This document shows positions 1 to 7,630 of a stretch of 17,299 nt of DNA, piece by piece. Within the stretch, counting starts at the first letter, position 1; each line of letters begins with the position of its first letter. Position numbers and translations under genes: made by a program. The notes under the pieces are model-generated. The model saw only the letters and a program-made list of their open reading frames with translations, searched no databases and had not been told where the DNA came from. The DNA is from an uncultured Ruminococcus sp. (GTDB lineage Bacteria; Bacillota; Clostridia; Oscillospirales; Ruminococcaceae), in contig CALANW010000085.1 in NCBI GenBank assembly GCA_937926145.1, forward strand, positions 1 to 17,299. Direction: 5' to 3'.

Positions 1-120
1 ATTTCGCATATCCACACGCTGTTGCGTAGATTTTGATTCTATGTGGACGGGTTCTTATACTTTATAATATCGGCTTTATCAATAATTTTTGTAAAATGAT
101 CTATAACAATCGTATTTTTT
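1..120. other. Flank with no recognised gene
   Basis: I see no supportable gene here; all six frames are short or closed. Two small inverted repeats are visible: TCCACA at 11-16 with TGTGGA at 42-47, and ACGC/GCGT around a TGTT loop at 16-27. They could belong to a neighbouring element that continues outside the window, but nothing identifies it. Confidence 0.4.
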
Positions 121-159
121 ACAAAAAATCAGGGCGTATGCTTTTACCGCACACGTCCC
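121..159 (-). terminator. Rho-independent terminator after the GH5 operon
   Basis: On the minus strand, GGGACGTGTGC pairs with GCATACGCCC across a 7-nt loop, with one bulged A and one G-T wobble. The stem is followed by TGATTTTTT. It lies just past the stop codon of the last cellulase gene, as expected for the end of a minus-strand operon. Confidence 0.75.
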
Positions 160-165
160 GATAAA

Positions 166-1233
166 TCATCTGTTTTTCTCAGAAATAAACCTGCTGTAGA
201 CCCATTTTCCCGTTTCGGAAAGGTCATCTTCCGTCCAGCCCGAAAGCTTGCTGTTCTGCATTGACAGAACACTGCAGCTGTCGGGAGAATTTGCAAGGCT
301 CCAGCACATATAGCTCAGATCGTATTTGTCAATAAGCTCATACCACTTGTCACCCTCTTCGATGTTGACATTTCCACGGCCGCTCGCATCGCAGATGTTG
401 AACTCGCTTATAAACACAGGCAGACCGCTTTCAATGCAGCTTTCCGCTCTGTCACGAAGCCACTGGGTATGCGTATCTGCATAAAAATGCAGGGCATACA
501 TTATATTGTCATAGTCAAGTGGGTCTGCAAGCGCCTTGTCGATATCCTGGCTCCATGTCGGCGTTCCCACAATGATAACGGCATCACTGTCATTGTTCCG
601 TATAACGGGTATCACTTCATCGGCGTAAGCTTTGATGTCGCTCCATTCTGCGGTGCTGTTCGGCTCGTTGCATATTTCATAAATGATATTGTCGTGATCC
701 TTGTAAAGCTCGGTCATTTCCTCAAAGAAGCTTTTTGCCTCGTCCTTGTAAACATTCGGATCCTTGTCATTGAGAACGTGCCAGTCGATTATCACATACA
801 TTCCAAGCTCGTCCGCATAGCTCACGCCCGACTTTATCAGCTCTTTAAGGTTGTCCTTGTCGCCGTCCGTGCAGTAGCCGCCATTTTCGTATGTATACAT
901 CGAAAGCCTTACGCAGTTCGTGTTCCAGTCGTTCAGCAGTGTTTCAAACGCATCGTGGTTCACATACTGAGGAAACCACGCAAGTCCGTGAGTTGACATA
1001 CCGTAAAGCCTGAATTTTTCTCCGTTCTTATCAACGAGAGATGCACCGTCAACACTCAGTTTTCCGTGCTTTGCAAACGGTGAATTTTCATCGGCGGTCA
1101 TTTCGGTAACAGCAATATTTTCAGTTATCATTGTCTCGTTTTCCGTTTCAATATTTTCAGCCGTTTGCGCCTGACCGCAGCCTGTAAGAAGCAGTACGAT
1201 CGACAAAGCAGCCGTCATCAAACCTTTTTTCAT
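166..1233 (-). CDS. GH5 (subfamily 2-like) endoglucanase lipoprotein
   Basis: A 355-residue family 5 glycoside hydrolase that should cleave beta-1,4-glucan outside the cell. A lipoprotein signal peptide ends in LTGC, with lipidation expected on Cys19. An acidic, Thr-rich spacer (about 20-50) leads to one catalytic TIM barrel (about 52-350). Barrel landmarks are DWH (150-152), CNEP with the likely acid/base Glu190, HFY (249-251) and ISEF with the likely nucleophile Glu277. The GTPTWSQD segment and overall pattern fit subfamily GH5_2. No carbohydrate-binding module, dockerin or sortase motif follows the barrel, so attachment is probably by lipid alone. The start is supported by AAAGGG a few bases upstream. 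It is the last gene of the minus-strand set and is separated from the ThuA-like gene by a hairpin-containing gap. GH5 is certain from both catalytic motifs; exact substrate (cellulose, lichenan or glucomannan) is not. Confidence 0.93.
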   Translation of the reverse strand: MKKGLMTAALSIVLLLTGCGQAQTAENIETENETMITENIAVTEMTADENSPFAKHGKLSVDGASLVDKNGEKFRLYGMSTHGLAWFPQYVNHDAFETLLNDWNTNCVRLSMYTYENGGYCTDGDKDNLKELIKSGVSYADELGMYVIIDWHVLNDKDPNVYKDEAKSFFEEMTELYKDHDNIIYEICNEPNSTAEWSDIKAYADEVIPVIRNNDSDAVIIVGTPTWSQDIDKALADPLDYDNIMYALHFYADTHTQWLRDRAESCIESGLPVFISEFNICDASGRGNVNIEEGDKWYELIDKYDLSYMCWSLANSPDSCSVLSMQNSKLSGWTEDDLSETGKWVYSRFISEKNR

Positions 1234-1253
1234 ATTCTATCCCTTTCATAAAT

Positions 1254-1284
1254 ACGGCAATACCGAATTTCCCGATATTGCCGT
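1254..1284 (-). other. Intergenic hairpin between ThuA-like and GH5 genes
   Basis: ACGGCAATA (1254-1262) and TATTGCCGT (1276-1284) form a perfect 9-bp stem around a 13-nt loop, just after the ThuA-like stop codon and before the next ribosome site. On the transcribed minus strand the T run precedes the stem and none follows, so it is not a classic terminator. It could be an mRNA-stability or processing hairpin that changes expression of the last cellulase. Confidence 0.5.
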
Positions 1285-1290
1285 AAAAAA

Positions 1291-1929
1291 TCATCTTGCG
1301 CACCATTCCGCACAGCGTATGAGCAGCTTCAGGTATTCGGGTTCACTCAGATTTTCGTATGAATGTCCCGGAGTAATGCCGACTACCCTGCCTTTTCCGT
1401 ATTCGTGACGCCACACAGCAGGCTGCCTGCCGTTCTGCGATACGGAATGACCTATCACTTCCGTATCTCCTTTTATCTCTATCTGATAATGCTCATCGGG
1501 ATAAGAGAACGTGAACGGCTTTACTCCCTCCGTAAGCTCACAGTCCAGCGGTTCAAAGGAAACCTCACACTGCGGTGGGTGTGTAACGAAAAATGCCCTT
1601 AAAATATCCGTTGTGATAATATTATCCTCGGGAATATCCGCCAGTCCGCAATGAACAGCCATAAAGCCCATTCCAAGCTCCTTTATGCAAGTGTCAAGGA
1701 CCGCCGTCCACCTGTCATCGCACCAGATCGGTGTCGGTATCCGGTCATTTTCGATAACGTCCTTGAACGATACGAAAAGGTCGGGAGCATTTTCTGCAAT
1801 AAGCCTGCTCGGATCTTCGGTAACAGTCATTTCCCACTTGCTTTCGTCAAATATGCTGCCAAGAACGGGAGTTATCGAATCGGTCGGATGCCAGTAGTCA
1901 CCCGTTAAAACAAGAACTTTTTTCTTCAT
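1291..1929 (-). CDS. ThuA-like domain protein
   Basis: A 212-residue soluble protein with no signal peptide, matching the ThuA-like family, which has a class I glutamine-amidotransferase-like fold. Visible landmarks are the first strand KVLVLTGDYWHP, the central FMAVHCGLA segment, DEHYQIE, and the C-terminal VWRHEYGKGRVVGITPGHS block typical of the family. ThuA proteins often sit in sugar-utilisation loci, and some are implicated in sugar metabolism, but the reaction is not established for this branch. The start lies 5 bp after the stop of the upstream GH5 gene, so the two are almost certainly co-transcribed and may be translationally coupled; the nearest AAGGGG is about 17 nt from the ATG. 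As a cytoplasmic protein between two exported cellulases it may act on an imported product. That is inference from context only. Confidence 0.82.
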   Translation of the reverse strand: MKKKVLVLTGDYWHPTDSITPVLGSIFDESKWEMTVTEDPSRLIAENAPDLFVSFKDVIENDRIPTPIWCDDRWTAVLDTCIKELGMGFMAVHCGLADIPEDNIITTDILRAFFVTHPPQCEVSFEPLDCELTEGVKPFTFSYPDEHYQIEIKGDTEVIGHSVSQNGRQPAVWRHEYGKGRVVGITPGHSYENLSEPEYLKLLIRCAEWCAR

Positions 1930-1934
1930 TTTTT

Positions 1935-3206
1935 TTACTTTTCAAACCCCTTAGGCGCTGCAACTTCGTAATCCTCTTCGGAATTTATGGCTCTCATCAT
2001 AGCTGCAATAAGGTCAGGTTCAGTAACTTCAAGCGTTTTTCTGTCGATAACACCAAAGCCCTTGTCGCCGTTCCAGCCGTTGTCCCAGTAAACGGGAACA
2101 CAGCCGTTGTTCTTTGCAGACTTTACCACATATTCAGTCCAGTAGCATCTGAATCCGCCGAATGTATCGCTGATGTGAGCCTTGTTCTGAACGCCCATTT
2201 CGCCGATAACAACGGGATATCCCTTGCTTACAAATACATCGTTGAGCTTTTTCATCGTGCTGTCAACATAGTCCTCCTGACCCCAGTTGTCGAAGTTTTC
2301 AACGGCATATTTGCCCCACTGCGTCTTTGCGGAGGTTATATTTTCATCAAGTGTGAAATTGTACGGGTCATAATAGTGAACGGATATCATAATTCTGTTT
2401 TCGGACGAGGTGCAGTATTTGTCCTCGGGGATAACAAAACCGTAATCGCCTGCTGTGTACTCAATATTTGTGTTCCAGCCCGGAAGAAGCAGCCAGCGCT
2501 TTTCATTGTTCGAACCTGTCTTTCTTACCGTGTCAACAAATATCTGATTATATGCGTTGATATTCTTGTAGCCCTCTGCGTTTGGCTTGCCGTATGTGTT
2601 GTCGAACTCCTCGTTCATCGATTCAAAAATGAGGTGCTCGTCATAATCCTTGAAACGGTCTGCGATCCGCGCCCAGACCTTTTCGTATTTTTCCTTGATC
2701 TCGTCCTGATTATCGTCAACGCAGAGCAGCCAGCTCTTGTCAACGGTGTAATAGCCGTCGCCGTGGATATTTATTATCGCATAAAGATCGTTTTCCACAA
2801 CGTAATCAACGACCTCCTGCACTCTGTCGAGCCAGGCCTTGTCGATCGTGTAATCGGGTGCATCGCCTATTTTGAGAAGATAAGAAACTGGTATTCTGAC
2901 AGTCTTGAAGCCCTGCTCCTTTACCTTTTTGATAAGATCCTCGGTGATAACAGGATTTCCCCAAGCTGTTTCGGAGGGGATACCTGCGTTGGAAGCCTCA
3001 AGCTGATTTCCGAGATCCCAGCCCATTCCCATTGCCTTTGTTATTTCTTCCTGACCGAGCTCGTCCCATTGCGATACTTCGGCTGTCGCAGTTGTTTTGC
3101 TCTCTGCGGAAACTTCATTTCCTGCGCCGCAGCCTGCAAAGCTCAGCATTAAAGCTGATGCAATTGCGGCAGAGCATATCTTTTTAAGTATAGATGCATT
3201 TTTCAT
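1935..3206 (-). CDS. GH5 (subfamily 4-like) endoglucanase lipoprotein
   Basis: A 423-residue family 5 glycanase with a lipoprotein signal peptide (FAGC, lipidation on Cys26), a short Ser/Thr/Ala-rich spacer and one barrel (about 48-410). Landmarks are MGWDLGNQLEA (61-71), ETAWGNP (79-85), VRIPVS (103-108), NIHGDG (146-151), FESMNE with the likely acid/base Glu199, HYYDP (277-281), and VIGEMG with the likely nucleophile Glu336. The GW-LGN and TAWGNP blocks resemble GH5_4, a subfamily containing endoglucanases, lichenases and xyloglucanases; subfamily and substrate are tentative. AGGAGG (3213-3218) lies 6 nt before the ATG, an excellent ribosome site. No binding module or dockerin is seen. It is the first structural gene after the AraC regulator, with about 100 bp of AT-rich promoter DNA between them. 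Its GH5 partner downstream belongs to a different subfamily, so the two enzymes are probably complementary rather than recent duplicates. Confidence 0.92.
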   Translation of the reverse strand: MKNASILKKICSAAIASALMLSFAGCGAGNEVSAESKTTATAEVSQWDELGQEEITKAMGMGWDLGNQLEASNAGIPSETAWGNPVITEDLIKKVKEQGFKTVRIPVSYLLKIGDAPDYTIDKAWLDRVQEVVDYVVENDLYAIINIHGDGYYTVDKSWLLCVDDNQDEIKEKYEKVWARIADRFKDYDEHLIFESMNEEFDNTYGKPNAEGYKNINAYNQIFVDTVRKTGSNNEKRWLLLPGWNTNIEYTAGDYGFVIPEDKYCTSSENRIMISVHYYDPYNFTLDENITSAKTQWGKYAVENFDNWGQEDYVDSTMKKLNDVFVSKGYPVVIGEMGVQNKAHISDTFGGFRCYWTEYVVKSAKNNGCVPVYWDNGWNGDKGFGVIDRKTLEVTEPDLIAAMMRAINSEEDYEVAAPKGFEK

Positions 3207-3253
3207 AAAAATCCTCCTGATATATTTAAAAGATATAGTGACTTTATATAATC

Positions 3254-3282
3254 ATTATACTATCATATCGGGAGGATTTATA
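3254..3282 (-). promoter_or_regulatory. Candidate promoter of the GH5 operon
   Basis: The minus strand has a perfect -10 hexamer TATAAT (3254-3259). At 17-bp spacing the -35 position reads TATAAA, a poor match. A good -10 with a poor -35 would suit activator-dependent expression, plausibly by the adjacent AraC regulator. This is inferred from sequence only. Confidence 0.45.
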
Positions 3283-3306
3283 TAACATTTACGACATTAT
3301 TTATAA

Positions 3307-4218
3307 TTAAAGCGACATATTTTTATGTTTATCACGATATGCGGAGGGCGAAACTCCCGTGACCTCTCGGAAAAGCTTTGTAAAATAGCTTTGGTCGGAA
3401 TATCCGCATCGTTCGCATATCTGGAGCATCGAGAGCGTTGTTTCACGCAAAAGCTTTTTTGCGTAGTCGATACGCACTTTCATAAGATATTTTGTCGGCG
3501 TTGTATCAAGCAATTCCGCAAAAAGCCGCTGGCATTCCCGAACGCTTACAGCTGCGCTATCCGAAATATCCGATACTTTTATATCCGTCTGAAAGCTGAA
3601 TTTTATGAAATCGGTCATTTTTCTGACCATTCCTATCTTCGGGTCAGTAATGCCGTCTGTGTCGGGACTGTGCAGCTCCGACATTGAATTTATGGCGAGA
3701 ACAAGCTCGGCAAGATAGGAACGCACTCGCAGCTCATAACCGTAGGGCATACCGTTAAGCTGCTCATAAGCCTGCTTTATGAGTTCAACACAGGCTTTCT
3801 GCTCCGCATTTTCAGACCTGAAAATTATATGTGAAAAGTCTGGTGCGGAAACTATCGGCTTCAGATATTTTTCGTGCAGAAGCTCATCATATCCGCTCAC
3901 CGCAGCAGCACCGAACAGCACATTCGGCATAACACACTCCGTATCGGGTGTTCCGCTCTCGTAATTGTGAACTATGCAGCTGTTTATGAATGCCCCGTCG
4001 CCCTCGTTCAGCAAGTATTCGCCGTTGTTGATATACATTTTTATGCTGCCCTTTTTCACATACACAGCTTCAAATTCATCGTGCCAGTGCGGGTGATATG
4101 AGCTGTTTTCATACACATCGACATAGGAGATACAGCTCATTCCGTTGAGCCTATGGTCGGCTATCTCACGCAGGTTTATGTCTGCACTGAATATATTATT
4201 TCTGCCTGCGTTTTTCAT
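3307..4218 (-). CDS. AraC-family transcriptional regulator
   Basis: A 303-residue one-component regulator. The N-terminal cupin-like effector domain contains HPHWHDEFEAVYV (42-54), a GDGAF turn and a conserved His at about 84; it probably senses a sugar or oligosaccharide. The C-terminal AraC/XylS DNA-binding domain (about 196-298) has two helix-turn-helix units: the first around VSDISDSAAVSVRECQRLF (215-233), the second around MLQICERCGYSDQSYFTKLF (264-283), followed by the family-typical REVTGVSPSAYR. I chose the ATG at 4218 because GAAAGG lies about 9 nt upstream and a good promoter sits just beyond it; the longer open frame to 4320 would place that promoter inside the gene. Adjacency and shared strand suggest it activates the GH5-ThuA-GH5 set. 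The effector cannot be read from sequence. Confidence 0.92.
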   Translation of the reverse strand: MKNAGRNNIFSADINLREIADHRLNGMSCISYVDVYENSSYHPHWHDEFEAVYVKKGSIKMYINNGEYLLNEGDGAFINSCIVHNYESGTPDTECVMPNVLFGAAAVSGYDELLHEKYLKPIVSAPDFSHIIFRSENAEQKACVELIKQAYEQLNGMPYGYELRVRSYLAELVLAINSMSELHSPDTDGITDPKIGMVRKMTDFIKFSFQTDIKVSDISDSAAVSVRECQRLFAELLDTTPTKYLMKVRIDYAKKLLRETTLSMLQICERCGYSDQSYFTKLFREVTGVSPSAYRDKHKNMSL

Positions 4219-4248
4219 CTTTATCAGCCTTTCGTGTTTTATGCTTAT

Positions 4249-4277
4249 ATTATACGGTATAACAGCGTTTTTTGCAA
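4249..4277 (-). promoter_or_regulatory. Promoter of the AraC regulator gene
   Basis: Minus strand -35 TTGCAA (4272-4277, 4/6 to consensus), 17-bp spacer, and -10 TATAAT (4249-4254, perfect), ending about 30 bp before the chosen ATG. It supports the shorter AraC start. Confidence 0.6.
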
Positions 4278-4281
4278 GTGG

Positions 4282-4294
4282 GTATAAGAGACAG
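4282..4294. other. 13-nt identity to the Tn5/Nextera mosaic end
   Basis: GTATAAGAGACAG equals the last 13 bases of the 19-bp Tn5 mosaic end used in Nextera sequencing adapters. The six bases before it do not match. It lies just beyond the AraC promoter, between the carbohydrate locus and the mobile-element remnant. It may be chance or leftover adapter at an assembly join. Confidence 0.4.
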
Positions 4295-4351
4295 GTACAA
4301 TCATTTATTATAATACACAATTTTATTTATCAATCTCATTCACTGCTACAC

Positions 4352-4389
4352 TATAAAAAAGAGCATCTGAACTGATGCTCTTTTTTATA
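4352..4389. terminator. Perfect bidirectional intrinsic terminator
   Basis: TATAAAAAAGAGCATC and its exact reverse complement form a 16-bp stem around the 6-nt loop TGAACT. The outer stem gives A runs on one side and T runs on the other, so it can stop transcription in both directions. The truncated helicase frame reads into this hairpin before its stop at 4351, showing that the hairpin did not originally belong to that gene. It insulates the AraC/GH5 locus from the mobile-element transcription unit. Confidence 0.85.
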
Positions 4390-4426
4390 TAAACAACGTA
4401 AAATCGGCATTTCTGATCGTAGATAC

Positions 4427-4440
4427 CCTGTTTCAACAGG
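4427..4440. repeat. Inverted repeat at the helicase truncation point
   Basis: CCTGTT-TC-AACAGG has perfect 6-bp arms around a 2-bp centre and sits where helicase homology ends (last recognisable codon, Pro of GTP, at 4438-4440). It resembles the half-site and central-dinucleotide layout of serine-recombinase crossover sites, but such short palindromes are common and no partner site is visible. Confidence 0.3.
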
Positions 4441-5075
4441 CGTGCCGCTGGCAAAAACCATACCCTTTCTGCCTGTGAGTTCATCGAAATACTTTGTTTT
4501 CATAAGCAGTTCAGCCGCCTTGCCTGAACCTGTTGTGCCTATGCCTGCAACGTTTGACATCTTTGTAGCAGTTCCGAGATTTTTGTAAAGGTGACATTCG
4601 TCCACAAACAGCTTGTCAAAGCCCATTTCTTCAAAGTCGATGTAATCGTCCTTTGCAGCCTTGCCCTGATCGTCCTTTATTCTCTTTTCGTAACGTGCTA
4701 TTGTCCTTTCAATTTCCTTAACGGAAAAGCTCTTGCTTCCATCTGTGCTTCTCGCTTCTTCAAGCTCACTGCGAAGGCTGTCAATCTCTGCCTGCATATA
4801 TTTTTCCATACGTTCCTTTGAAAGTCCCATACGGTCAAACTGTGAGTGTCCGACAATTACTGCGTCCCACTCGCCTGTTGCAATTTTTGCAAAAAGCTCT
4901 CTGCGGTTTTTAGGCTCAAAATCCTTTTTTGCTGCAACAAGGATATTTGCGGCAGGATACAGCTTTTTAAAATCTCTGCCCATCTGCTCCGTAAGGGAAT
5001 TGGGTACGGCAAACAGGGATTTATGATGCAGTCCCAGACGCTTGCCTTCCATTGCTATGGTTATCATTTCATAAG

Positions 5076-5124
5076 ATGACGATAGGTAACTCTTTGATAT
5101 AATCTCCGAATTTTCCCCCGTCCC
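5076..5124 (-). ncRNA. Group II intron domain VI with branch A
   Basis: The outer stem is formed by GACG (5119-5122) and CGTC (5078-5081). The A at 5083 in CCTATC is 8 nt from the 3' splice site, the usual place for the bulged branch-point adenosine. This supports 5076 as the last intron base. Confidence 0.7.
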
Positions 5125-5158
5125 ACACCGTACGTGACAGTTTCCCGTCATACGGCGT
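5125..5158 (-). ncRNA. Group II intron domain V catalytic hairpin
   Basis: A 34-nt hairpin on the minus strand: ACGCCGTATGAC, a GAAA tetraloop region, then GTCACGTACGGTGT. It carries a two-base internal bulge and CGC at the catalytic-triad position (AGC in many introns). Size, bulge and tetraloop are diagnostic of domain V, the metal-binding core of the ribozyme. Confidence 0.88.
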
Positions 5159-5192
5159 TCCATCAACAGTAATTTTTGTTCAAATTTACACG

Positions 5193-7094
5193 TCAGACTG
5201 TGAGCAATTCACCATTTGTTGAGATTTCAGGCATATGTGCCATTATTCTCAGTTTATTTATCTTTGCTAATTGCTTTTCATCAGGATTTACCAATGCAAG
5301 GTACTTTTTCAGCGTTCTGTTGTTTACAGAGTGAATCAGAATATGCACTTTATCAGAAACGATTATGAGATTTTTGTATTCATCACCACCGCCGTATTCA
5401 ATGGGCGTTTTATGGTGACAATCTATTTCATTAACCGCAAGCTTTACTTTGGTAACAGCACATCTGCCTTTTTGCGCAACGTACATAGCAATTCTGTTAT
5501 CGTTGAACTCAACACTTTGTGTTCCGCATGGATTATTCATAAGATAATGCAGAATTTCAAAATCCACACAATCAAGATTTTTGTGAATTTCCTCACGTCC
5601 CTGCGGTGTGTATTTGTTGATAATACGTTTCTTGTCTAATGGGACACGGTGCTGTACATATGCAATCGGTACAATGGCATTACCGCCGATAAAGCGTATT
5701 TCACGGCTTGTTCCATATTGCTTTTTTATATAATTGTTTGTAATTGTACCTTTTTTGGTTATCCTGTGATTCAGCCTGTTGTATAGGCTCTTTTTGACAT
5801 CAAAAGCGATTTTCTGAAAATCTAAATTCACATGAGTTGCTATGCTGTAATAATTATGAACACCAATCAGATAGGAATTATACATCTGTATCAGCTTGAA
5901 CTCCATTCCAGGGTTATAGGTCTGTCGTATCTTACCGATAATTTCTTTTGAATAAGCCTTGATTTTAACAAGCTTCTTATCCTGTATATGTGCTTTCGCA
6001 ACGTATTTTGGCTTGCCGTCCTTACTCTTGCCTTTTTCCCTTACTTTCAGCTTAAAGCCGAGAAAATCGGAATAGTGGCGTTTTAGATTTACGATTTTTG
6101 ACTTTTCAGGACTTATTTCAAGTCCTAATCTGTCTTTCAGCCACAACTTTGTTGCTTCAAACATATTAACTGCGTCTGCACGCTTTCTGCAAAATATTTT
6201 AAAGTCATCTGCATAACGCACAATGTAGCATTCCTTTAATTTTGTCTTACGCAGGTAATAGACCTGCCTTGATTTGTCTGGTGTTCCGTTCGGATAAATT
6301 CTTTTGATATAGTTGGTTTCTGTCGGGATATTCTCCCATTGACTTGCAACCCACCAATCAAGTTCATTCAAAACTATATTTGATAACAGCGGTGAGATGA
6401 TACCACCCTGCGGTGTACCTTTTTCGGGAAATCCTATCCCTGCAATCTCCGCTTTCAGCATAGCTGATATTATACACAAGAGCTTTTTATCTCTTATTCC
6501 CATTGTCCACATCTGTTTCAGCAATTTTCCGTGACTGACATTATCGAAAAATGATTTTATATCAACATCGACTACATAATGCAAATTCATATTCTGCATC
6601 ATGCGTTCAGCCTGTGCTATTGCATTTTCAGCACTTCTGTTTGGTCTGAAACCATTGCTTCGCTCAAAGAATTTTGCTTCACAAATCGGCTCCAATACCT
6701 GCAGCACACATTGCTGTATCAGCCTGTCCATAATTGTAGGTATCCCAAGAGGGCGTGTTTTTCCGTTATCCTTTGGAATTTCTACTCTGCGGACTTTCTG
6801 CGGAATATACCAATCCAGTTTCCGCTGAACATGGGTTATTAAATTTACCTCCTTCCATTTATTCAAATCGCTTATTGTCTTTTTATCCGTTCCTGCTGTT
6901 TTACTTCCGCTGTTTTTACGCATATTTCTGTATGCCAGCTTGATATTTTCGGGACTTTTTATGATTTCAACCAAATCGGTAAAAATCCGTCCCTTTTTAC
7001 TGTCTGCATACAATTTGTCAAATACAGACTGCATATCATAATATTCAGCATTACGGAGCTTTTGCTTTTTGGGAATTTTCTTCTTGTCTGCCAA
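5193..7094 (-). CDS. ltrA: Group II intron reverse transcriptase/maturase with HNH domain
   Basis: A 633-residue multifunctional intron protein. It should aid folding and splicing of its own intron RNA and support retrohoming through target nicking and reverse transcription. Domains in order: a basic N-terminal extension, reverse transcriptase (about 50-345) with DIKSFFD (catalytic Asp178), GTPQGG (226-231) and YADD (294-297), a maturase X domain (about 375-480), and an HNH endonuclease (about 535-590) with CAVT at 545-548, CHHKTP (559-564) and DKVHILIH (581-588). All key RT aspartates are present and there is no internal stop, so the protein looks functional. The start codon is TTG (7092-7094) with AAGGAG at 7106-7111, about 11 nt upstream; the next in-frame ATG is 20 residues in. 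The symbol refers to the family, not to an orthologue. Confidence 0.95.
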   Translation of the reverse strand: MADKKKIPKKQKLRNAEYYDMQSVFDKLYADSKKGRIFTDLVEIIKSPENIKLAYRNMRKNSGSKTAGTDKKTISDLNKWKEVNLITHVQRKLDWYIPQKVRRVEIPKDNGKTRPLGIPTIMDRLIQQCVLQVLEPICEAKFFERSNGFRPNRSAENAIAQAERMMQNMNLHYVVDVDIKSFFDNVSHGKLLKQMWTMGIRDKKLLCIISAMLKAEIAGIGFPEKGTPQGGIISPLLSNIVLNELDWWVASQWENIPTETNYIKRIYPNGTPDKSRQVYYLRKTKLKECYIVRYADDFKIFCRKRADAVNMFEATKLWLKDRLGLEISPEKSKIVNLKRHYSDFLGFKLKVREKGKSKDGKPKYVAKAHIQDKKLVKIKAYSKEIIGKIRQTYNPGMEFKLIQMYNSYLIGVHNYYSIATHVNLDFQKIAFDVKKSLYNRLNHRITKKGTITNNYIKKQYGTSREIRFIGGNAIVPIAYVQHRVPLDKKRIINKYTPQGREEIHKNLDCVDFEILHYLMNNPCGTQSVEFNDNRIAMYVAQKGRCAVTKVKLAVNEIDCHHKTPIEYGGGDEYKNLIIVSDKVHILIHSVNNRTLKKYLALVNPDEKQLAKINKLRIMAHMPEISTNGELLTV

Positions 7095-7623
7095 AGTCAG
7101 TTACTCTCCTTGAATGGATTTCGCTTTTCTTAGTCATACTCGAACCTTTGAATTTGTGTAATCTGAAATTTATATATTACTGTTGACTCGTGCCTATCCC
7201 TCCGCCGTGTTTCCACGGCTTCAACGGTACTGTGGCACTACTCTCAGTCGGATAAAGAATTGTTATATGCAAAGCGCTTTCCAATTCAACACTTCAATGT
7301 CTGCAACCAACTCTGTGTTCCGACCTTTCCACGTTCCGATATTCCTATCTGTTCATATACATCCTTAGGTGTCCCTCTGAGCCTGTGCATATCCAGTGCC
7401 TGTAACACTGCAAGGATTTTCATAGTAAAAATTTTTACTCACCCTCATACACTTCCGTATTCGGAATACGGCATTTCTGCCGCAACGCCTTTTAGACCCG
7501 TACATTCGGGATTTCGTCAGTCAACAATGACATTCTGACCATAGATGTTTTATAGACCTCCGGCATATCATCTGCATACATCACCTCTGAGACACTTTCC
7601 ACAGCAGCATTTCTGCTCTGTTT

Positions 7624-7630
7624 GGGCAAA
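7624..7630 (-). other. Candidate EBS1 of the group II intron
   Basis: TTTGCCC on the intron strand is fully complementary to exon bases GGGCAAA (7831-7837), one base short of the 5' splice site. This is the expected EBS1-IBS1 pairing that selects the target. The one-base offset is unusual, so the exact register is uncertain. I could not assign EBS2. Confidence 0.5.

Larger units (their letters stand above)
4351..5075 (-). pseudogene. Helicase exon 2, truncated after motif III
   Basis: The 3' exon of the split YodL-methyltransferase-helicase gene. Spliced to exon 1 (ending at 7830) it restores GAGKTYEM in frame and adds 240 residues, giving a 1733-residue product. It carries motif Ia-like SLFAVPNSLTEQ, a charged linker with coiled-coil tendency, motif II DECH (spliced residues 1651-1654) and motif III FASGTP ending at 1705. 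Homologous full-length proteins continue with a second RecA-like lobe (motifs IV-VI). Here recognisable sequence stops at GTP, near 4438, and about 28 unrelated residues follow before a stop inside a terminator. Without lobe 2 it should not work as a helicase. The open frame upstream of 5075 is intron sequence, so the ATG at 5166 is not a real start. Confidence 0.85.

Noticed and set aside
1..60. Transposase fragment at the left edge
   Set aside because: Short translations in several frames looked vaguely protein-like, but all end within about 20 codons and none matched a family I can name.
1254..1284. Intergenic hairpin as a rho-independent terminator
   Set aside because: On the transcribed strand the T run comes before the stem, not after it; only a plus-strand transcript would see a downstream run, and that run is A, not T.
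469..3152. Long plus-strand open frames opposite the cellulase and ThuA genes (469-996, 2175-3152)
   Set aside because: They are antisense shadows of genes with clear catalytic motifs; their translations are Val/Cys/His-rich, low in normal domain patterns, and lack ribosome sites.
4219..4320. N-terminal extension of the AraC regulator to an ATG at 4320
   Set aside because: The extension covers a good -35/-10 promoter and lacks a ribosome site, while the ATG at 4218 has one and begins normal family sequence.
5076..5166. Separate helicase gene starting at ATG 5166
   Set aside because: The first 31 codons are the reverse-complement reading of intron domains V and VI; helicase homology begins only at the exon boundary, 5075.
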